Shown here: piece after piece, positions 1 to 11,276 of the stretch
Position numbering within the stretch: position 1 is the first letter of the stretch
How the letters are laid out: each line of letters opens with the position of its first letter
Assembly (NCBI GenBank): GCA_963565915.1
Contig: OY751492.1
Span: 1,116,001-1,180,000, forward strand
DNA from: Entoloma clypeatum
Taxonomy: Eukaryota; Basidiomycota; Agaricomycetes; Agaricales; Entolomataceae
Length of the DNA stretch: 64,000 nt
Reading direction: 5' to 3'
Translations under genes and position numbers: made by a program
The notes under the pieces: model-generated
Databases searched by the model: none
What the model saw: only the letters and a program-made list of their open reading frames with translations
Told to the model about the DNA's origin: nothing

Positions 1-1058
1 GCTTTGCCACAAAACATACAGAGGTTGTTGTCAAAATGGCGTTTGCGTTCCTCCGGAGTTAGCTTTCCGTCTTTTCCAAGTTTGTTGGAGATGTCGGACT
101 TGGGAGCGGAGGAAGGCTTCGACTGTTTGCCCTGGTTCTGTGTCTGTGGTTTGGCTTTGGAGTTTTTATCGGAGTTTGCGGAGGGGGTTTTAGCTTCGGA
201 TTTGTCGGATTTGGATGCGGACTTGTCGGAGCGGGACTTCTCGCGATGACGTTCCCAGTGGCGAGCATCAATAGTCTGTGCTAGCTCCCTAAGTGCTGGT
301 AACGTGCTTGGCTTTGCTTGAGTCCCAAGGACATCTTTAATCCGCTCCGCCAACCTGGAGTAGTACCGGTGATGCAGGGCGGAGCTGTCCCAGTGCGTTT
401 TGGCAGCAAGGCGTGTGAACTCAATATTATACTTGAGAATATGTTGATTTTCGCGCATTTTGAGATTGTCCAGAGAGTCGGCAGCATCCACAACGGGGTC
501 AATGACCCCGAATTCCGTGCGGAGTGTGCGGAGGAATGCGGACCAATCTTCGTACCAGTCCGGGGGGTTATCCAGGTCCGGTTCGATGATGAAATGCTCG
601 AAATAATTGAGAGCTGTGCCTCGGAGGAAAGAGATGGCGAGAGTGATTTTGGCAGAGTCATCGTCATACTCGGAGTTGTCGCGGAAGAACAATGTGCATT
701 GGAGGATGAACTGGTTCAGTTTCCGGGGATCGGAACCGTCGAAGGTGTCCGGATCCTTAGCCTTTTTATGATGCTTGTGACCTTTGCTGCGTTTGAGTTC
801 ATTGGTCATTAAGAGGAAAGCATCCGCAAGGGCTTGTGGGCCGAAAATATTCTGAGGAGACGGGGGTGCAGATTCTATGGGGGAAGTGGGGATCGGAATA
901 TTATGCGGAGGTGTGATGGGCTGAAAACCCGGAGGTGTCGGAGTAGTGGGAGTTACGGGGGATAGTTCTGTTAAACGTTGTTCGACATTTTGTAGAACCT
1001 GTTGCCTAGAAGTGCCAGCTTCTGCAGCTTTTGCTGTCTTGGTGTTTCGGAGTGCCAT
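1..1058 (-). CDS. Ty3/gypsy gag polyprotein, partial (runs off window)
   Basis: This frame is open from an ATG at 1058 on the minus strand to the window edge, about 352 codons without a stop. It encodes a retrotransposon capsid (gag). The N-terminal ~95 residues are proline/threonine-rich linker. The central part has the gag capsid pattern, with NYFEHF followed by DWYEDWSAFLRTLRTEFG and a helix around NLKMRENQHILKYNIEF. A lysine/serine-rich tail follows (residues ~275-330). The last residues read CMFCGK, the start of a CCHC zinc knuckle that continues beyond base 1. Protease and polymerase would lie outside the window. The start is the only ATG shortly downstream of the putative LTR. I see no lesion in the visible part. 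Gag assignment is from family resemblance and is firm; element-level intactness cannot be judged. Confidence 0.85.
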   Translation of the reverse strand, partial: MALRNTKTAKAAEAGTSRQQVLQNVEQRLTELSPVTPTTPTPPGFQPITPPHNIPIPTSPIESAPPSPQNIFGPQALADAFLLMTNELKRSKGHKHHKKAKDPDTFDGSDPRKLNQFILQCTLFFRDNSEYDDDSAKITLAISFLRGTALNYFEHFIIEPDLDNPPDWYEDWSAFLRTLRTEFGVIDPVVDAADSLDNLKMRENQHILKYNIEFTRLAAKTHWDSSALHHRYYSRLAERIKDVLGTQAKPSTLPALRELAQTIDARHWERHREKSRSDKSASKSDKSEAKTPSANSDKNSKAKPQTQNQGKQSKPSSAPKSDISNKLGKDGKLTPEERKRHFDNNLCMFCGK

Positions 1059-1098
1059 GACTAGCAGGAATCCAAAAACGGTTTGAGTTCGAATATAC

Positions 1099-1820
1099 TG
1101 TTAAATAGGTGAAAAGTCGGAGCTTCGTCGGAGTCCGTCGGAGGTCGGACGAAGGACTGAGGCCGGAGCGGAACTCCGGGAATGCGGAGGAACGACGAAG
1201 GGGAGGGACGTGGCTTCAACGTATGTGTTGCGCCGCCGTTTGTTGGATAAGGTGTCCCAATTTCAGGAGGTCGGAGGAGAGGTCGGAGATGCGGAGGTCC
1301 TCGGAAAGATCTCGGTGAGAGACACGTTGACGTGGAAATGGTCGGACAACGTCGGAGTTGTGACTCGGACACAGTACTGAGCTCGTCGAAGGGTAACGAT
1401 GGAGGAAGAGCAGTAGATGAGGATGTTGTCGGCGTATTGTACCACGGCGAGGATCTCTGGCATGAACGGGGAGTAGAGGAGTGAACTTTGTTGATATTCG
1501 AACTGAGGAACTACAGGTATGGTACAAGCTTAAATATCTAAATGAGATTACTTTACGGAGATGGTCGGAGTAGGTCCGGAGTTGTGGCGTAAGTTGCCAG
1601 CGACTGTAACGAACATCGGAGATGTCGGTCAACGGACCATGCGGAAAAGGCGATGCATAAGTAAATGGGAATATGAATATGAAATGCATAAAGGCATGGA
1701 GTTATGAATATGAAATGCACGATGGCAACATGCGGAGATGCGGAGGTAACGGATGTCCGGAAGGTCCAGAAAGTCGGAGGACGATCGGAGTGGATCGGAG
1801 ATTCGGAGACGGATATAACA
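1099..1820 (-). repeat. Probable 5' LTR of the gypsy element at 1-1058
   Basis: Read on the minus strand, the segment begins TGTTATATCCG and ends TTTAACA, 40 bases before the gag start, so its ends are TGTTA...TAACA. It is unusually rich in the pentamer CTCCG (CGGAG on the plus strand). The second LTR lies outside the window, so neither length nor target duplication can be checked. The boundaries are inference from terminal motifs and position. Confidence 0.45.
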
Positions 1821-1874
1821 GTCATCGCCATCACCTCGGATGATGATGGTGATGATGATGATGACTTACCCCCC

Positions 1875-3145
1875 ATGTCTCAGCTCTCTCGCTTGCCTTC
1901 ATCTTCTCTCTCCAAATTGCATGCCACGCATGCTACCCGCGGCAAGGTGGTGTAAGTCTTTTGTTTATCCATCTCTCATTCACCATGTTCTTGTTCACCT
2001 GATACTTATTTTCATAGTCAAAATCAAAATGAAACATCCTCCTCATCCCATACAACCAAACCAAACAAGCTGGTGTTCATTTCTGATGAAGATCTGCCCC
2101 CCGCGGCCAAGCTCTCCTCAAGGTCTGCATATTTCCCTGCTCCAATCATCTCATCTGATAAAAACTTTCCGCAGACAACTGCCTGTAAAGAAGGAAGCTG
2201 TTACACCAGAACCTCTGATCGATGAGGAGGCAGCCATTTCCTGCGCTGAGGAGAGCAACGGCAACAACAAACAGGACAATCCTGGTTCTTTAGATGATTT
2301 GTATGGTTTTCTTTACCTTTCTCATATATTTCTTGATTCCTTTGGACAGTATTGTTTCTGATGGTTCCGATGGGGACACTGAAGAAAGCAATCTCGAAGC
2401 TGGTGCCGACGTCGATGGCCCTGAACCTGAAGTGCCCACCACCACTGTTGGTCTCAAAGCTGAAGATAATAATGATGCTGGCCATTCTTCCCCTTCTGCT
2501 GCCGAAGCTGGTGTGGCGGTTCCCGAGCCATCTGATGATGTCATGCTCTCCCCTTTATACAAGGATTTGTTTCCATTGGCATAATGTGATTTTCTCTTTC
2601 TTTATAATTTTCTGGACTCACCTCTCCGGGTTCTTACTAGTCTGACCGAACAAGTCACCGCCCTCTACCCCTCCGACGCCGCCGCGACTGACAAAGAGGA
2701 GGCTTACATGGCTCCTTTTGTAGCTGTTCAAAAGTCTCTTTGTCTGCAGGACATCCAGTCAGTTTGAGTTGTTCTTCGTCTCTCTCAATCTAATGGTTTA
2801 TTTGTTTGAAACTAGGACCCTTATTTGTTCCTTCACGTTCACTCAATACTGCCAGTTCTGTAACTTTGCCCGCATCGACCCATCCCTTGTCATTGGGTGG
2901 TATCCTGGTCATTATATAAGCCCCAGCCTACAACCTCAGCCCAGGACCCCACCCTGGATAATAAGTTGACGATAAAGTGGGCCCACAACTCTGGCCTTGT
3001 GGCTATCGGCATCATGCCCATCATCGTTGATTCTTGCGAGATCCTCCAACCAGTGGTCATAGGCTGGAATCCTTTATTTAGAATTCGCAAAATCACTGGT
3101 TTACCTTCATTCGTTTCACTTTCTAGACGTTATTATTATATTTAA
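1875..3145 (+). pseudogene. UF1 family member, divergent, intron-rich, function unknown
   Basis: I do not recognise this gene. It reads as several short exons separated by GT-AG introns. Exon 1 starts at ATG 1875 and ends before GTAAGT near 1951, with an acceptor near 2017. Further introns end at about 2174, 2350, 2640 and 2813. The predicted pieces include an acidic SDEDLPP motif, a serine/acid-rich stretch (SDGSDGDTEES), a segment starting LTEQVTALYPSDAA, and a C-terminal block with VAIGIMPIIVDSCEI. That last block and the preceding QYCQFCNFARIDPSLV resemble the same places in the copies at 20.5-22 kb and 52.4-55.9 kb (VAIGIMVGVILECDI). So this is a diverged member of the same family. No long frame spans it and I could not close a full reading frame, so I call it a pseudogene or decayed gene. 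It ends in an AT-rich tract. Confidence 0.45.
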
Positions 3146-3262
3146 TTTATTATATGTATAAAATATAAAATATAAAATATAATATATGATAAATATTTTA
3201 TCCAAAAAATAAATTTATTTTTAAGAAGAGCTATTATTAATTAATAATATATATTTTTCCAG
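3125..3262. repeat. AT-rich low-complexity tract
   Basis: About 140 bases that are almost entirely A and T, with TATAAAATA-type short repeats (AAAATATAAAATATAAAAT). It lies between the UF1 fragment and the sequence that hAT-1 interrupted. No gene is seen. Confidence 0.7.
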
Positions 3263-3732
3263 AGGCTTGGAAACGAGATCAGAGTTTCTGGGGGAAGGTG
3301 TTGCATTTTGACACCATACCCGGTCCCATTTCATTGTCAGGGATCTCCTTCCAATCCCAGGATGAAGGGAAATGTGCATTCCACTATATTTATCCACCTG
3401 TGCTTTTACTAATCCTTGTTCTTCAGCACGAACATTTCTCTTGTTCCCGTCAAAGCCCAAGTCAGCATTTGCAAGAACCACCATGCGCTTGCTACCACTC
3501 TTGTTCGTCTGCGCCCTTGTACCGTGCATTTTTGAACCACCTGATGTCGCTGATTGCGAGCTTCTACCGACCCTCTCGTAAACCACACCTTCTGCTGCAG
3601 AACAATAGCTGAATGTTTGTCTTGTATGGCATAACAGCAGTTGTGGCCTTGACTCTCTTGTCCTGTCAGGTGCCATTTCTTGTCCTCCTGCATTTTGTTT
3701 TCATTCCCTTGCTGTTAACGCAGCCATCCACC
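3263..3732. other. Left flank of hAT-1, unassigned
   Basis: About 470 bases between the AT-rich tract and hAT-1. A minus-strand frame of 151 codons (3221-3676) is open here, and shorter plus-strand frames overlap it. None resembles a family I know. It could be the 5' part of the ubiquitin-protease-like gene whose C-terminus follows hAT-1 at 8148, but I find no motif to prove that. Confidence 0.25.
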
Positions 3733-6700
3733 TAGTGTTTAAAAGTCAGGTTAAGTGACTGGAAATTAACCATGACTTGACTGAACTTAACTGCTAATTA
3801 ACTTGACCAAAAGTTAAGGTTAAGCAAAATTTGCAGAGTTAACTGTTAAGGTTAATGGCTCAGCTCATATCTTCTTGACCTTAATTGACCAGTCTTGACT
3901 GGTTTTAACCAGTTAATTCAACATTAACAGTTAACTCAATTGACCAGTTAATTCAACTTACAAACCATGTAGCAAGGCCTGTGCCCTGGGCTCTGCACTT
4001 TACAAGTTCACCATGGCAAGGCCAGGGGCCAGGACTCTGGATTTTGAACCCCATCAGTGATAGGTTGGCTTCTCAAAACAACATGAGGACACTATGGTTC
4101 TTTCATAGTGATATGTCAAGAAGTACTCCATTCAAAACATGTTTGAGCACTTCATGTGTTTACCACATGTTCGAGAAGCAGAAGTGTAATCATCCACAGT
4201 ATCCACAACCCACGAAGTACGGAAACACCAGAAAAATAAATAATACATTAACGATTCATGCGGAGATGTAAAGAATGTCTTGAGGGTATAAATATTGCAA
4301 CCTGGACTCGACAAACTGTCAGTCATTTCGATTATGAAGAAAACCCACGGCTCATCTTCTGCTCATAACAAAACCACTCCCAAGGTTCCTCCCCCTGCAT
4401 CTCGATGCTCCTCATGAATCCAAAGGCTCCACTCAGAAGATGACAACAATGATGCCGCACCAGCTCATCATTGTGGAAAGCCCTCAAAAGCAGCAGCATT
4501 GAGCAAGGCGGCATCCCTCAAGGCCACAGCATTGAAACGAAAGTGAGGTCAATCCGAAAGCCACAGTGAAGAGTCTGAACGCAAGCTGGCATGGACAAAG
4601 CCTGCTGCAAAGAAGGCCAAAGGTAAAGCATATGTTGAGGAATCTGAGGAGGAATCTGAGGAGGATGAGGAGGAGGAAGGTGAGAAGCAGGTAAGTCAAT
4701 GTCAACAAATGATAACGGTCGAAGCTTACCTCCATCCGGGGCAGGTGGTTCCAGCAGCTCCAAAGATGAGGTGGCTGCTGACGGTCTTTGCAACAAGCAT
4801 TGCAGCAAGGTTCTGGTGAGGTGCCAGATGAAGCGAGAGTTAATGCATGATGTTGATTTGATCTTCGAAGATGCAGCCACAGTTGTATTCCCTGATCCAG
4901 ATGGGCCGACAGAGAAACTTTATGGGCACTGGTGTAAAGTGTGCCGGTAAGTTTGACATTTGTGAGGATAAACCAAAAAAAATAGACTTAGATTGGATCA
5001 CAGAACAGGGAAGATATTAGGTTCATGACGAAATATGGCCTAGGCAGTGCATTCAAGAAGGGCAATAATGTTTCGACCTTGCGGTATCACTGTCGCCTCC
5101 ATTTTGAGATCTACAAGGATTGCTGCATGATAGCAGGTGTCGTAATGCATCACCGTGCCATCCCAGAGGATGTCATGATGCAGATGAATAAGGAGAAGGC
5201 AAAGGGAGGGGTCCAAGCAACACTCAACAGCCAGTTATTCAAGGTCGTGAGGCTGCAGGAGTTCACAAAGGCAGAAATCCTGTGTTCTGTTGCACAATTT
5301 ATCATTTGCAAAAATCAGGTTTGTTTTAGTGAAAGTGGATGTTTACGCAACTAAATTGTCTGCAGTCACTTGCAGTTGCTGATAAGGCAACATTCTGCAA
5401 CTGTCTCATCACAATGCGGCTGAGGACGTGAAAAAGCGAGCTACCCAGCACTCATAACATGGTTGTGTACATCCACAATGAATATATCAAGCATTTAGAA
5501 GACCTGAGCAAACAATTTAATGTAAGTCTTCTTGACCCTAAAATGTAGTCGAGGCGACTTACTGAAGTTGACCTAGTCTGACGATGCTGGGATGATATCG
5601 ATTACTGCCAATGGCTGGACTGTGGACACAACAAAGACGGGGTTCCTGGGTATGACGGCACAGTGGATAGAGGTAAAGGACAGGAAGTGGACGTTATGGG
5701 AGGCCGCCACCGGCTTCAAGCCAACGGTCAGGAGCCATGACGGGGACAACCTTGGGCATTACATGATGGGGTTGTTGGACAGAGTTGGCATCACCTCAAA
5801 GGCATTGTCCAAGGTTTGTTGGTTTCCCATGCATTGCCATGTTAATCGAGTGTTGATCATTTGGCCTGCAGCTCTTCTGTGTATCGCTCGACAATGCCTC
5901 CGTCAACACGACATCGTGCACCATCATTGAGACGGTGCACTTACATCAAGGGATTACACCATGGCGCTCTGGCATCCACCAAATCCCATAAGTTTGGATC
6001 ACTGTTTGACTAGGCTCCTCATACTAGGTGCCTTGGGCATGTCATCAACATCGGCATCATCACGTTCATGAAGCACATCATCAAGATCGCCGCCGTTGAA
6101 AATGTGACCGCGATCTGGGAGTACGACCCATCAGATTCTGACAACTGGATTTCAAACGGATCTCTCGAGGTCGTTGCAATTGTTCAAACGACGGCGATCA
6201 AGGTGCGTGTTTCATCAAATACTTAATCAATCTCTGTGGCTCATCATGATTGCATTACAGATTCAAGTAACTGGGAAACGAATCGATATTTTCAACACAC
6301 TCCAAGCTGAGGGCAGAATCGCTCCACCCCTCACAATCCCACTCCATTCCAACATTAGGTGGGGAACAGCACACGGTATGCTTGTCCATGCCTATGACCT
6401 CCAGGATGTGAGTCACTTTCACGATCAATCCCCTTAGAGATAGTACTCATTCTGGAACAGATCATCAACCTCTTTCTTTCAACAGCCGATCAATGCTTCG
6501 GGCCGATGATGATAATTTGATCAGGAAATCACATAATAAAGAAGATTCCGTGGAGTGCCACCCAACTCTCATTGGAGGACTGGGATTGTATTGCCGATGT
6601 CAGGGATGTCCTCGCTGTGCATTTGCCGTTCCTGTTAATTTTGTCTCACTCTTGTTCACCCCGGCATTTATTAATCAAGGATGCAAATCAGATCCAGCAA

Positions 6701-8147
6701 GCTTTCTCATCAAGCACCCAGCCAACCCTGTGGTGGGTTCTTCCATTGATGGAGGAGCTTCTGACATCCTAGAAAAAAAAGCTCGACAACCCCCACTTTG
6801 CCCTCTTCTGCAACGCACTCAGAGATGCCATCGACAAACTCAACAAATATTATTGCAAGTTTGATAATATACCGGTGATTCTCTTATCTGTCGGTAAGTA
6901 AACTGTCACTACGTTCAACGTGTCCATCGCTAACTCATTACTATCAGTCTTACATCCATACCTCGGCATCAAATACATCAAACAAAAATGGGGGGGAGAA
7001 GAGGAACAGGAGGCTGAGATTGCGGAAGACAACGCCGATGTGAAAAACTGGCAGGAGGAAGCCATGATACTCATTGAGACCAAGGTACGCAACCACATCC
7101 ATTTCAAGGAGTTGATTTGTTAACAACATGCATGTTAGATGCAAGAATACTGGACACGTGCACATCCTACACCAACAACAGTTCCCACAGCTCCTCTTGC
7201 CTCTACGGCAGCTGCAGGCCCCACAGCATCAGCCCTACCTTTGGCGAGACCTTGTCGTGCTCCTGCACCAACAACGTGCATCATCAAAAGCTTGACAAGA
7301 CTCCGCTTTTGGGGGGATGGAGAGCCGAACTCTGTTTATACTTGCAGAAGCTGCCGAGGGCACAACAGAGGATATGGATCTCATCTTGTGGTGGCAGGTA
7401 AGTGCTATGCAAATGTTTCAAGTGTTTGTTGCTGATGTGGCAGTAGCTAAATGTGAAATCCTATCCGACTCTTGCTGCCATGGCCTGCGACATTTTGGCT
7501 GTCCCAGCATCGTCTGTACCTTGCGAATGCCTCTTCTCTGGCGGGAAACTTATTGCAACTGACCGCTGTTTGCATCTCGGCTCTGACCGCTTCGAAGAAA
7601 TTCAGATTATGAAGTCTGCATGGAGTGGTGACGTCGTTGATTGGGCCGCATCGAACTCTGCAGAGATTGAGGAGGTAAAGTACCATGAATTCGAGGCCCT
7701 TCTGTCCGAGGATGTGTCTGCTTCTATGTGGGCTGATGAGATGGCTGATCCTGATGCTCATGATGTTGACTAACTTTTTCAACCTACAATAAATATTTCA
7801 TGGCTTTGATGAATCTTACCATTCATCCCCCTCCCCTATATACAATGTATTGCTTGTATCTATGTATTGGGACTTGTAAATATGATTTTTGTTATAACTA
7901 CACTGAATATTTGAATGATTAACCACAGTTAATGGTGATTAACATTGTTATTTGGATTGACTGGTTAATTGGCAATTAACTAGTTAAGATGGTTTTAACC
8001 AGAGGACTGTGAGACTTAACCTCAAATGACTGGTCAATTGAGGTTAAGGTCAAGTCAATAACATTTCGTGAAAAAATTCAACCAGTTAAAGTCAAGTTAA
8101 TGGACTTTGGGTCCATTAATTTGACTTAACATGACTTTTAAACACTA
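3733..8147 (+). mobile_element. hAT-1: decayed autonomous-type hAT DNA transposon
   Basis: The element begins TAGTGTTTAAAAGTCAGG and ends in the inverted form CATGACTTTTAAACACTA, 4.4 kb apart. Both ends are crowded with GTTAA/TTAAC motifs (about 3745-3960 and 7915-8135), which look like subterminal transposase-binding repeats. Inside is an intron-split hAT transposase (separate entry). The flanking 8-mers are CATCCACC on the left and GCGCTTCT on the right, so no target duplication survives. The element is old or one flank has been exchanged. Confidence 0.85.
4335..7773 (+). pseudogene. hAT-family transposase of hAT-1, intron-split, catalytic Asp changed
   Basis: Multi-exon transposase. In order: a Lys/Glu-rich N-terminus; a BED-finger-like GHWCKVC (about 4930) with its second half HCRLHFEIY (about 5085); the RNase-H-like start ITANGWTVDTTKTGFLGMT (about 5595); the second catalytic block SLDNASVNTTS (about 5895); LHSNIRWGTAHGML (about 6350); and the C-terminal hAT dimerisation region with VPCECLFSGGK and GSDRFEEIQIMKSAW (7500-7625). 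The third acidic residue is present in VPCECLFS. The related hAT-2 copy reads TADGW where this one reads TANGW, so the first catalytic Asp is probably Asn here. Several exons are out of frame or end in stops. A transposase that cuts and pastes at TAGTGTTT ends is the expected role; this copy is probably dead. Confidence 0.75.
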
Positions 8148-8457
8148 GCGCTTCTCCTTCCTCAATGCACCTGAACTTCTTGCCTTCGACCTTTCTGGGG
8201 CCCAGGGCAGGATAACACCAAATGCATATTTGATGGTGCCTCTGCCTGCGGGTGACACTGCTGGGTATCGCCTCCATGGAGTGATTTACTATGGAGGAGA
8301 TCATTTCACTGCATGCATTGTGGGTGTCAATGGGGATGTTTGGTACCATAATGGTTACGATTCAGCACAGACTCACCTCGAAGGTTATGTGTCTGGAGGA
8401 CAGCTTTCTGCATGCTACGGGTGCGATCTCACTGCAGTGCTTTACATATGGAAATAA
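8148..8457 (+). pseudogene. Ubiquitin-specific-protease-like C-terminus, 5' part cut off by hAT-1
   Basis: A frame open from the hAT-1 border to the stop at 8455-8457. It shows the end of a peptidase C19 domain: APELLAFDLSG, then YRLHGVIYYGGDHFTA containing the His box, then DVWYHNGYD, where ubiquitin hydrolases carry the late Asn/Asp. The catalytic Cys box would be far upstream and is not visible on either side of the transposon. These enzymes cleave ubiquitin or a ubiquitin-like protein from substrates. Whether this was a host gene or an element-borne protease is unclear. A broken gene is likely, since hAT-1 abuts the coding frame. Confidence 0.55.
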
Positions 8458-8677
8458 GGGGTTTCCGATTCCATGGAATGGTAGGTCCAGAGGCCTCCGA
8501 GGCACACCCATCGGAATTTGGTCAAGTCCTCCAATCAATGGATAGTCTATGTGCATTTATCCCATTGGATGTTCAAGCTTTCAAGTGTTGACTTGTGAGT
8601 TTCTCTAAATCTCATTCCTTTTGCAAATGATAATGCCCTTCCCCCTTGAGGTCCGAGCAACCATGTAACCCACTTCA

Positions 8678-9848
8678 CTAAGTAGAATGAGTATCCAAAA
8701 GTCCACTCAGAGCATCCCTCCAGGTGCTGAAGTCAGGGGGAAATGGCCAAAACTCCTTGAGAGAGGAGAAGAACCGAACAATATGTATTGGTATCAGGGC
8801 TCGCACGCTCTCATCCTCCGTAGTTGGGCTGAAGCATGGGTAACCCAAAACCGTCAAGTTCTTGTTCGCCCCATGCTCACAGTCCTCTGCTGAAGGTTCC
8901 AAATCACCCCAAACCCATGGAACCAGAAGTTTCTGCAACTGGAACGATGCATGAGCAAATTCAGTGATGGCCCAAAAAGTGATGGCCATGGTTGGGAAGG
9001 AGTATTGCACAACACTTGTCCCAGCTGAAAAGTATTCGAGGTGCAGTGCTGCTTGAAACACATTGAGGAAGTTGGCTGGGAAACTGAGGTCGGTGATAAG
9101 CTCCAGCTTGATGAAATGAAGTTGTGGGCCAATGATGTTTCTGAGGACAGGTATGACGCTCATATAGCTGTTGTGATGAAGGTCAGGTGGGTTGTAGTAA
9201 TCCAGCAAATATACATCCTCAGGCTCATTTTCAATTTCTAGTATGCTAAAGCGGGGATATTCCAGGTCAGGTACGCTGCCGGCTCCAAGAGCAGTGAAAA
9301 CCAAGAGGAGATCATCCACCACCCAGTACTTGTCTGTTGCGATGCATAGTTTGGCAACTCACATCACATGGGGCAGAGCACATAAACAGCAAGTCACATT
9401 TTTGACAGTTCCAGAAAAGCATACATCAGTGAGGTTGGTGAACCAAGCTTGAAAGTGTTCAGTATGTTGCGCAGAAATGGTAACACCATCCTTGAAGGTA
9501 AGATCCAGAGACCGGAGGGTAGTAATGGACCCAATCTTCTGAAGCAGATAGGCCTGGAGAGAACGCGGGTACCTAACCATCCTCTTGCTACCCTCCCACT
9601 CATCACAAGTGTTTCTCATCCAGGTGATCTCTGAAATATGGGGGAATGTGGCAGCGGGGCTTCCACCGGGACTCAATGAGTGGCAACCTATCATGAGACT
9701 GAAAAAACCTGATCCATAAGGAGATTCCACATTGGATCGCCTGTCTGACATGAGAGTGCACCGCCAATGACGAGACACTTCATGCGGCTGGTGTACGCCA
9801 AGAATCGATGGAAGTCTCTCTTCTCATGGGGGCACTGGTTCAATACCT
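8678..9848 (-). pseudogene. F-box/LRR-like pseudogene
   Basis: Minus-strand coding remnant of the kind found in large F-box/leucine-rich-repeat families of Agaricomycetes. A probable 3' splice acceptor (TTGTCAG) lies near 9848. The exon after it reads RFLAYTSRMKCLVIGG; after a frame change comes FPHISEITWM, and then LRSLDLTF and LTDVCFSG in repeat-like spacing. The frame is broken by an in-frame TGA at 9359-9361 and resumes in phase as KYWVVDDLLLVFTALG, running to the stop at 8678. Repeated hydrophobic leucine patterns fit LRRs. In such proteins an F-box recruits substrates to SCF ubiquitin ligases, but I do not see an F-box itself. The family call is tentative; the breaks are clear. Confidence 0.45.
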
Positions 9849-9969
9849 GACAATGGAAGGTGTTGGTTGCAATTAGTCATTACTGCATCAGCAAACCCTG
9901 ATCATGCTACCCAGCCCTGGACAGCACTGTATAGGATCATAGCACCATAGAATGGGTGCTTTGCTATGT

Positions 9970-10079
9970 AGATCTATGTAGTTCAGGGTTCCTTCTATGC
10001 AGTTCTAGCCAGTCAGGGTCCTTTCTATACAGTTCTAGCCAGTCAGGGTCCTTTCTACACAGCACGAGCCAAACAGGGT
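9970..10079 (+). repeat. 30-bp tandem repeat
   Basis: The unit begins GTTCTAGCCAGTCAGGGTCC and is repeated with a period of 30 bases: two near-perfect copies plus diverged partial copies on both sides. No coding potential. Confidence 0.8.
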
Positions 10080-10805
10080 ACCAGTAGCATAAAAATGGCT
10101 CAATAAAATTGCTCATGATGCTTGTGCTGATCTTATTTTGGACAAGGTAGAGGGTTTAAATCATTATATTGATTATATGTTATACAAATGTAAATGTAAA
10201 GTAGGGAAACAATGAGGGCTCCGAAAAAAGCGGCGTAGCAATGCGTTAATGCATGCCGAGAAAAGTGGGGGCTCATGACATACTAAACACAGCAGGTAAT
10301 GCCTACAGGTAAATACATTAAATATAAATATAAATAATAAAGGAGAGGCATATATTGGTTAAAAAAAAGCGGGAGGAATGACCATGTTTTGATGTGGCAT
10401 GTCTGCGTCCAGTGCCACCACCCTGTCAGGAGAGGCGGGTGGGAGTAGCAGGGGTTCCAGGCATGGTGCAATGAAGGAGGGACGAGCTGGCATTGGTAAT
10501 AGGCAATGTAGGATGGGGCGGCGAGCATAGACCAGTGTGGAAGATGGGTTTTGGGAGTGTGGGGCTGTGGGTGTGGTGATGTGGCATTGAAGAGGGCATC
10601 TGGATCATGGGGGACGACGAGGGACGGGCTGGTGTTAGGAGAGGGGCCAGTGTGCAGAATGTAGGTGAGGACAGACAATAGCTGTAAGTAAGTCACACAT
10701 TTTGTTAGTTACTGGTACCAATAATAAAAAGAGGGACATATCACTGGGGGCTTGGGTGCTTGTGGCATGGTGGCGGCATCACAGCAATGGTGGAAGAGGA
10801 TGGGA
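10080..10805. other. Unassigned sequence left of MITE A1
   Basis: Mixed AT-rich sequence with a minus-strand frame of 137 codons (10283-10696) that is rich in Pro/His/Leu and unlike any protein I know. Nothing in it can be assigned. Confidence 0.3.
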
Positions 10806-11276
10806 TAGTGTTCGAAAGTCCAGTCCAGTCCGGTTTTTTGCCCAAAAAATTAAGAACCTAGAACCAAGACTGGTTGAGTGGTTTCTCCAAAAAACTGAAA
10901 CCAGGACTGGACTGGTCAAAGACTGGTAAACCAGTCTTTCCTTTCTGAAAAAAGTAAACCAGAACTGATTCAAACTGGTTTAAACTGGTAATTTTCCAAT
11001 TTATTAAAACTGTTTCAGAATATCATTTATGATACATTTCAAAACATTTTATAGAAGCTTTGATAAACAAAATCTATGTGAACCTATATGAACCTGTGTG
11101 AACCTATGACCAGTTTACATTTTTTGAGTCTCAAATCAAGACTGGTGTTAAACCAGTCTTCTTTTTTTTCCAAAATTTGAAGAACCTGAGACTGGTCGAA
11201 CCTCAATATTCTGAAACTTGAGACTGCAGTCCAGTCTTTCACCAGTCTTTACCAGTCTGGTTCTGGTTCAGTTCTA

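Noticed and set aside
3733..8147. An 8-bp target duplication for hAT-1
   Set aside because: The flanking 8-mers CATCCACC and GCGCTTCT do not match in any offset I tried.
10283..10696. Minus-strand frame of 137 codons
   Set aside because: Low-complexity Pro/His/Tyr/Leu composition, no motif, no intron signals and no homologous copy in the window.
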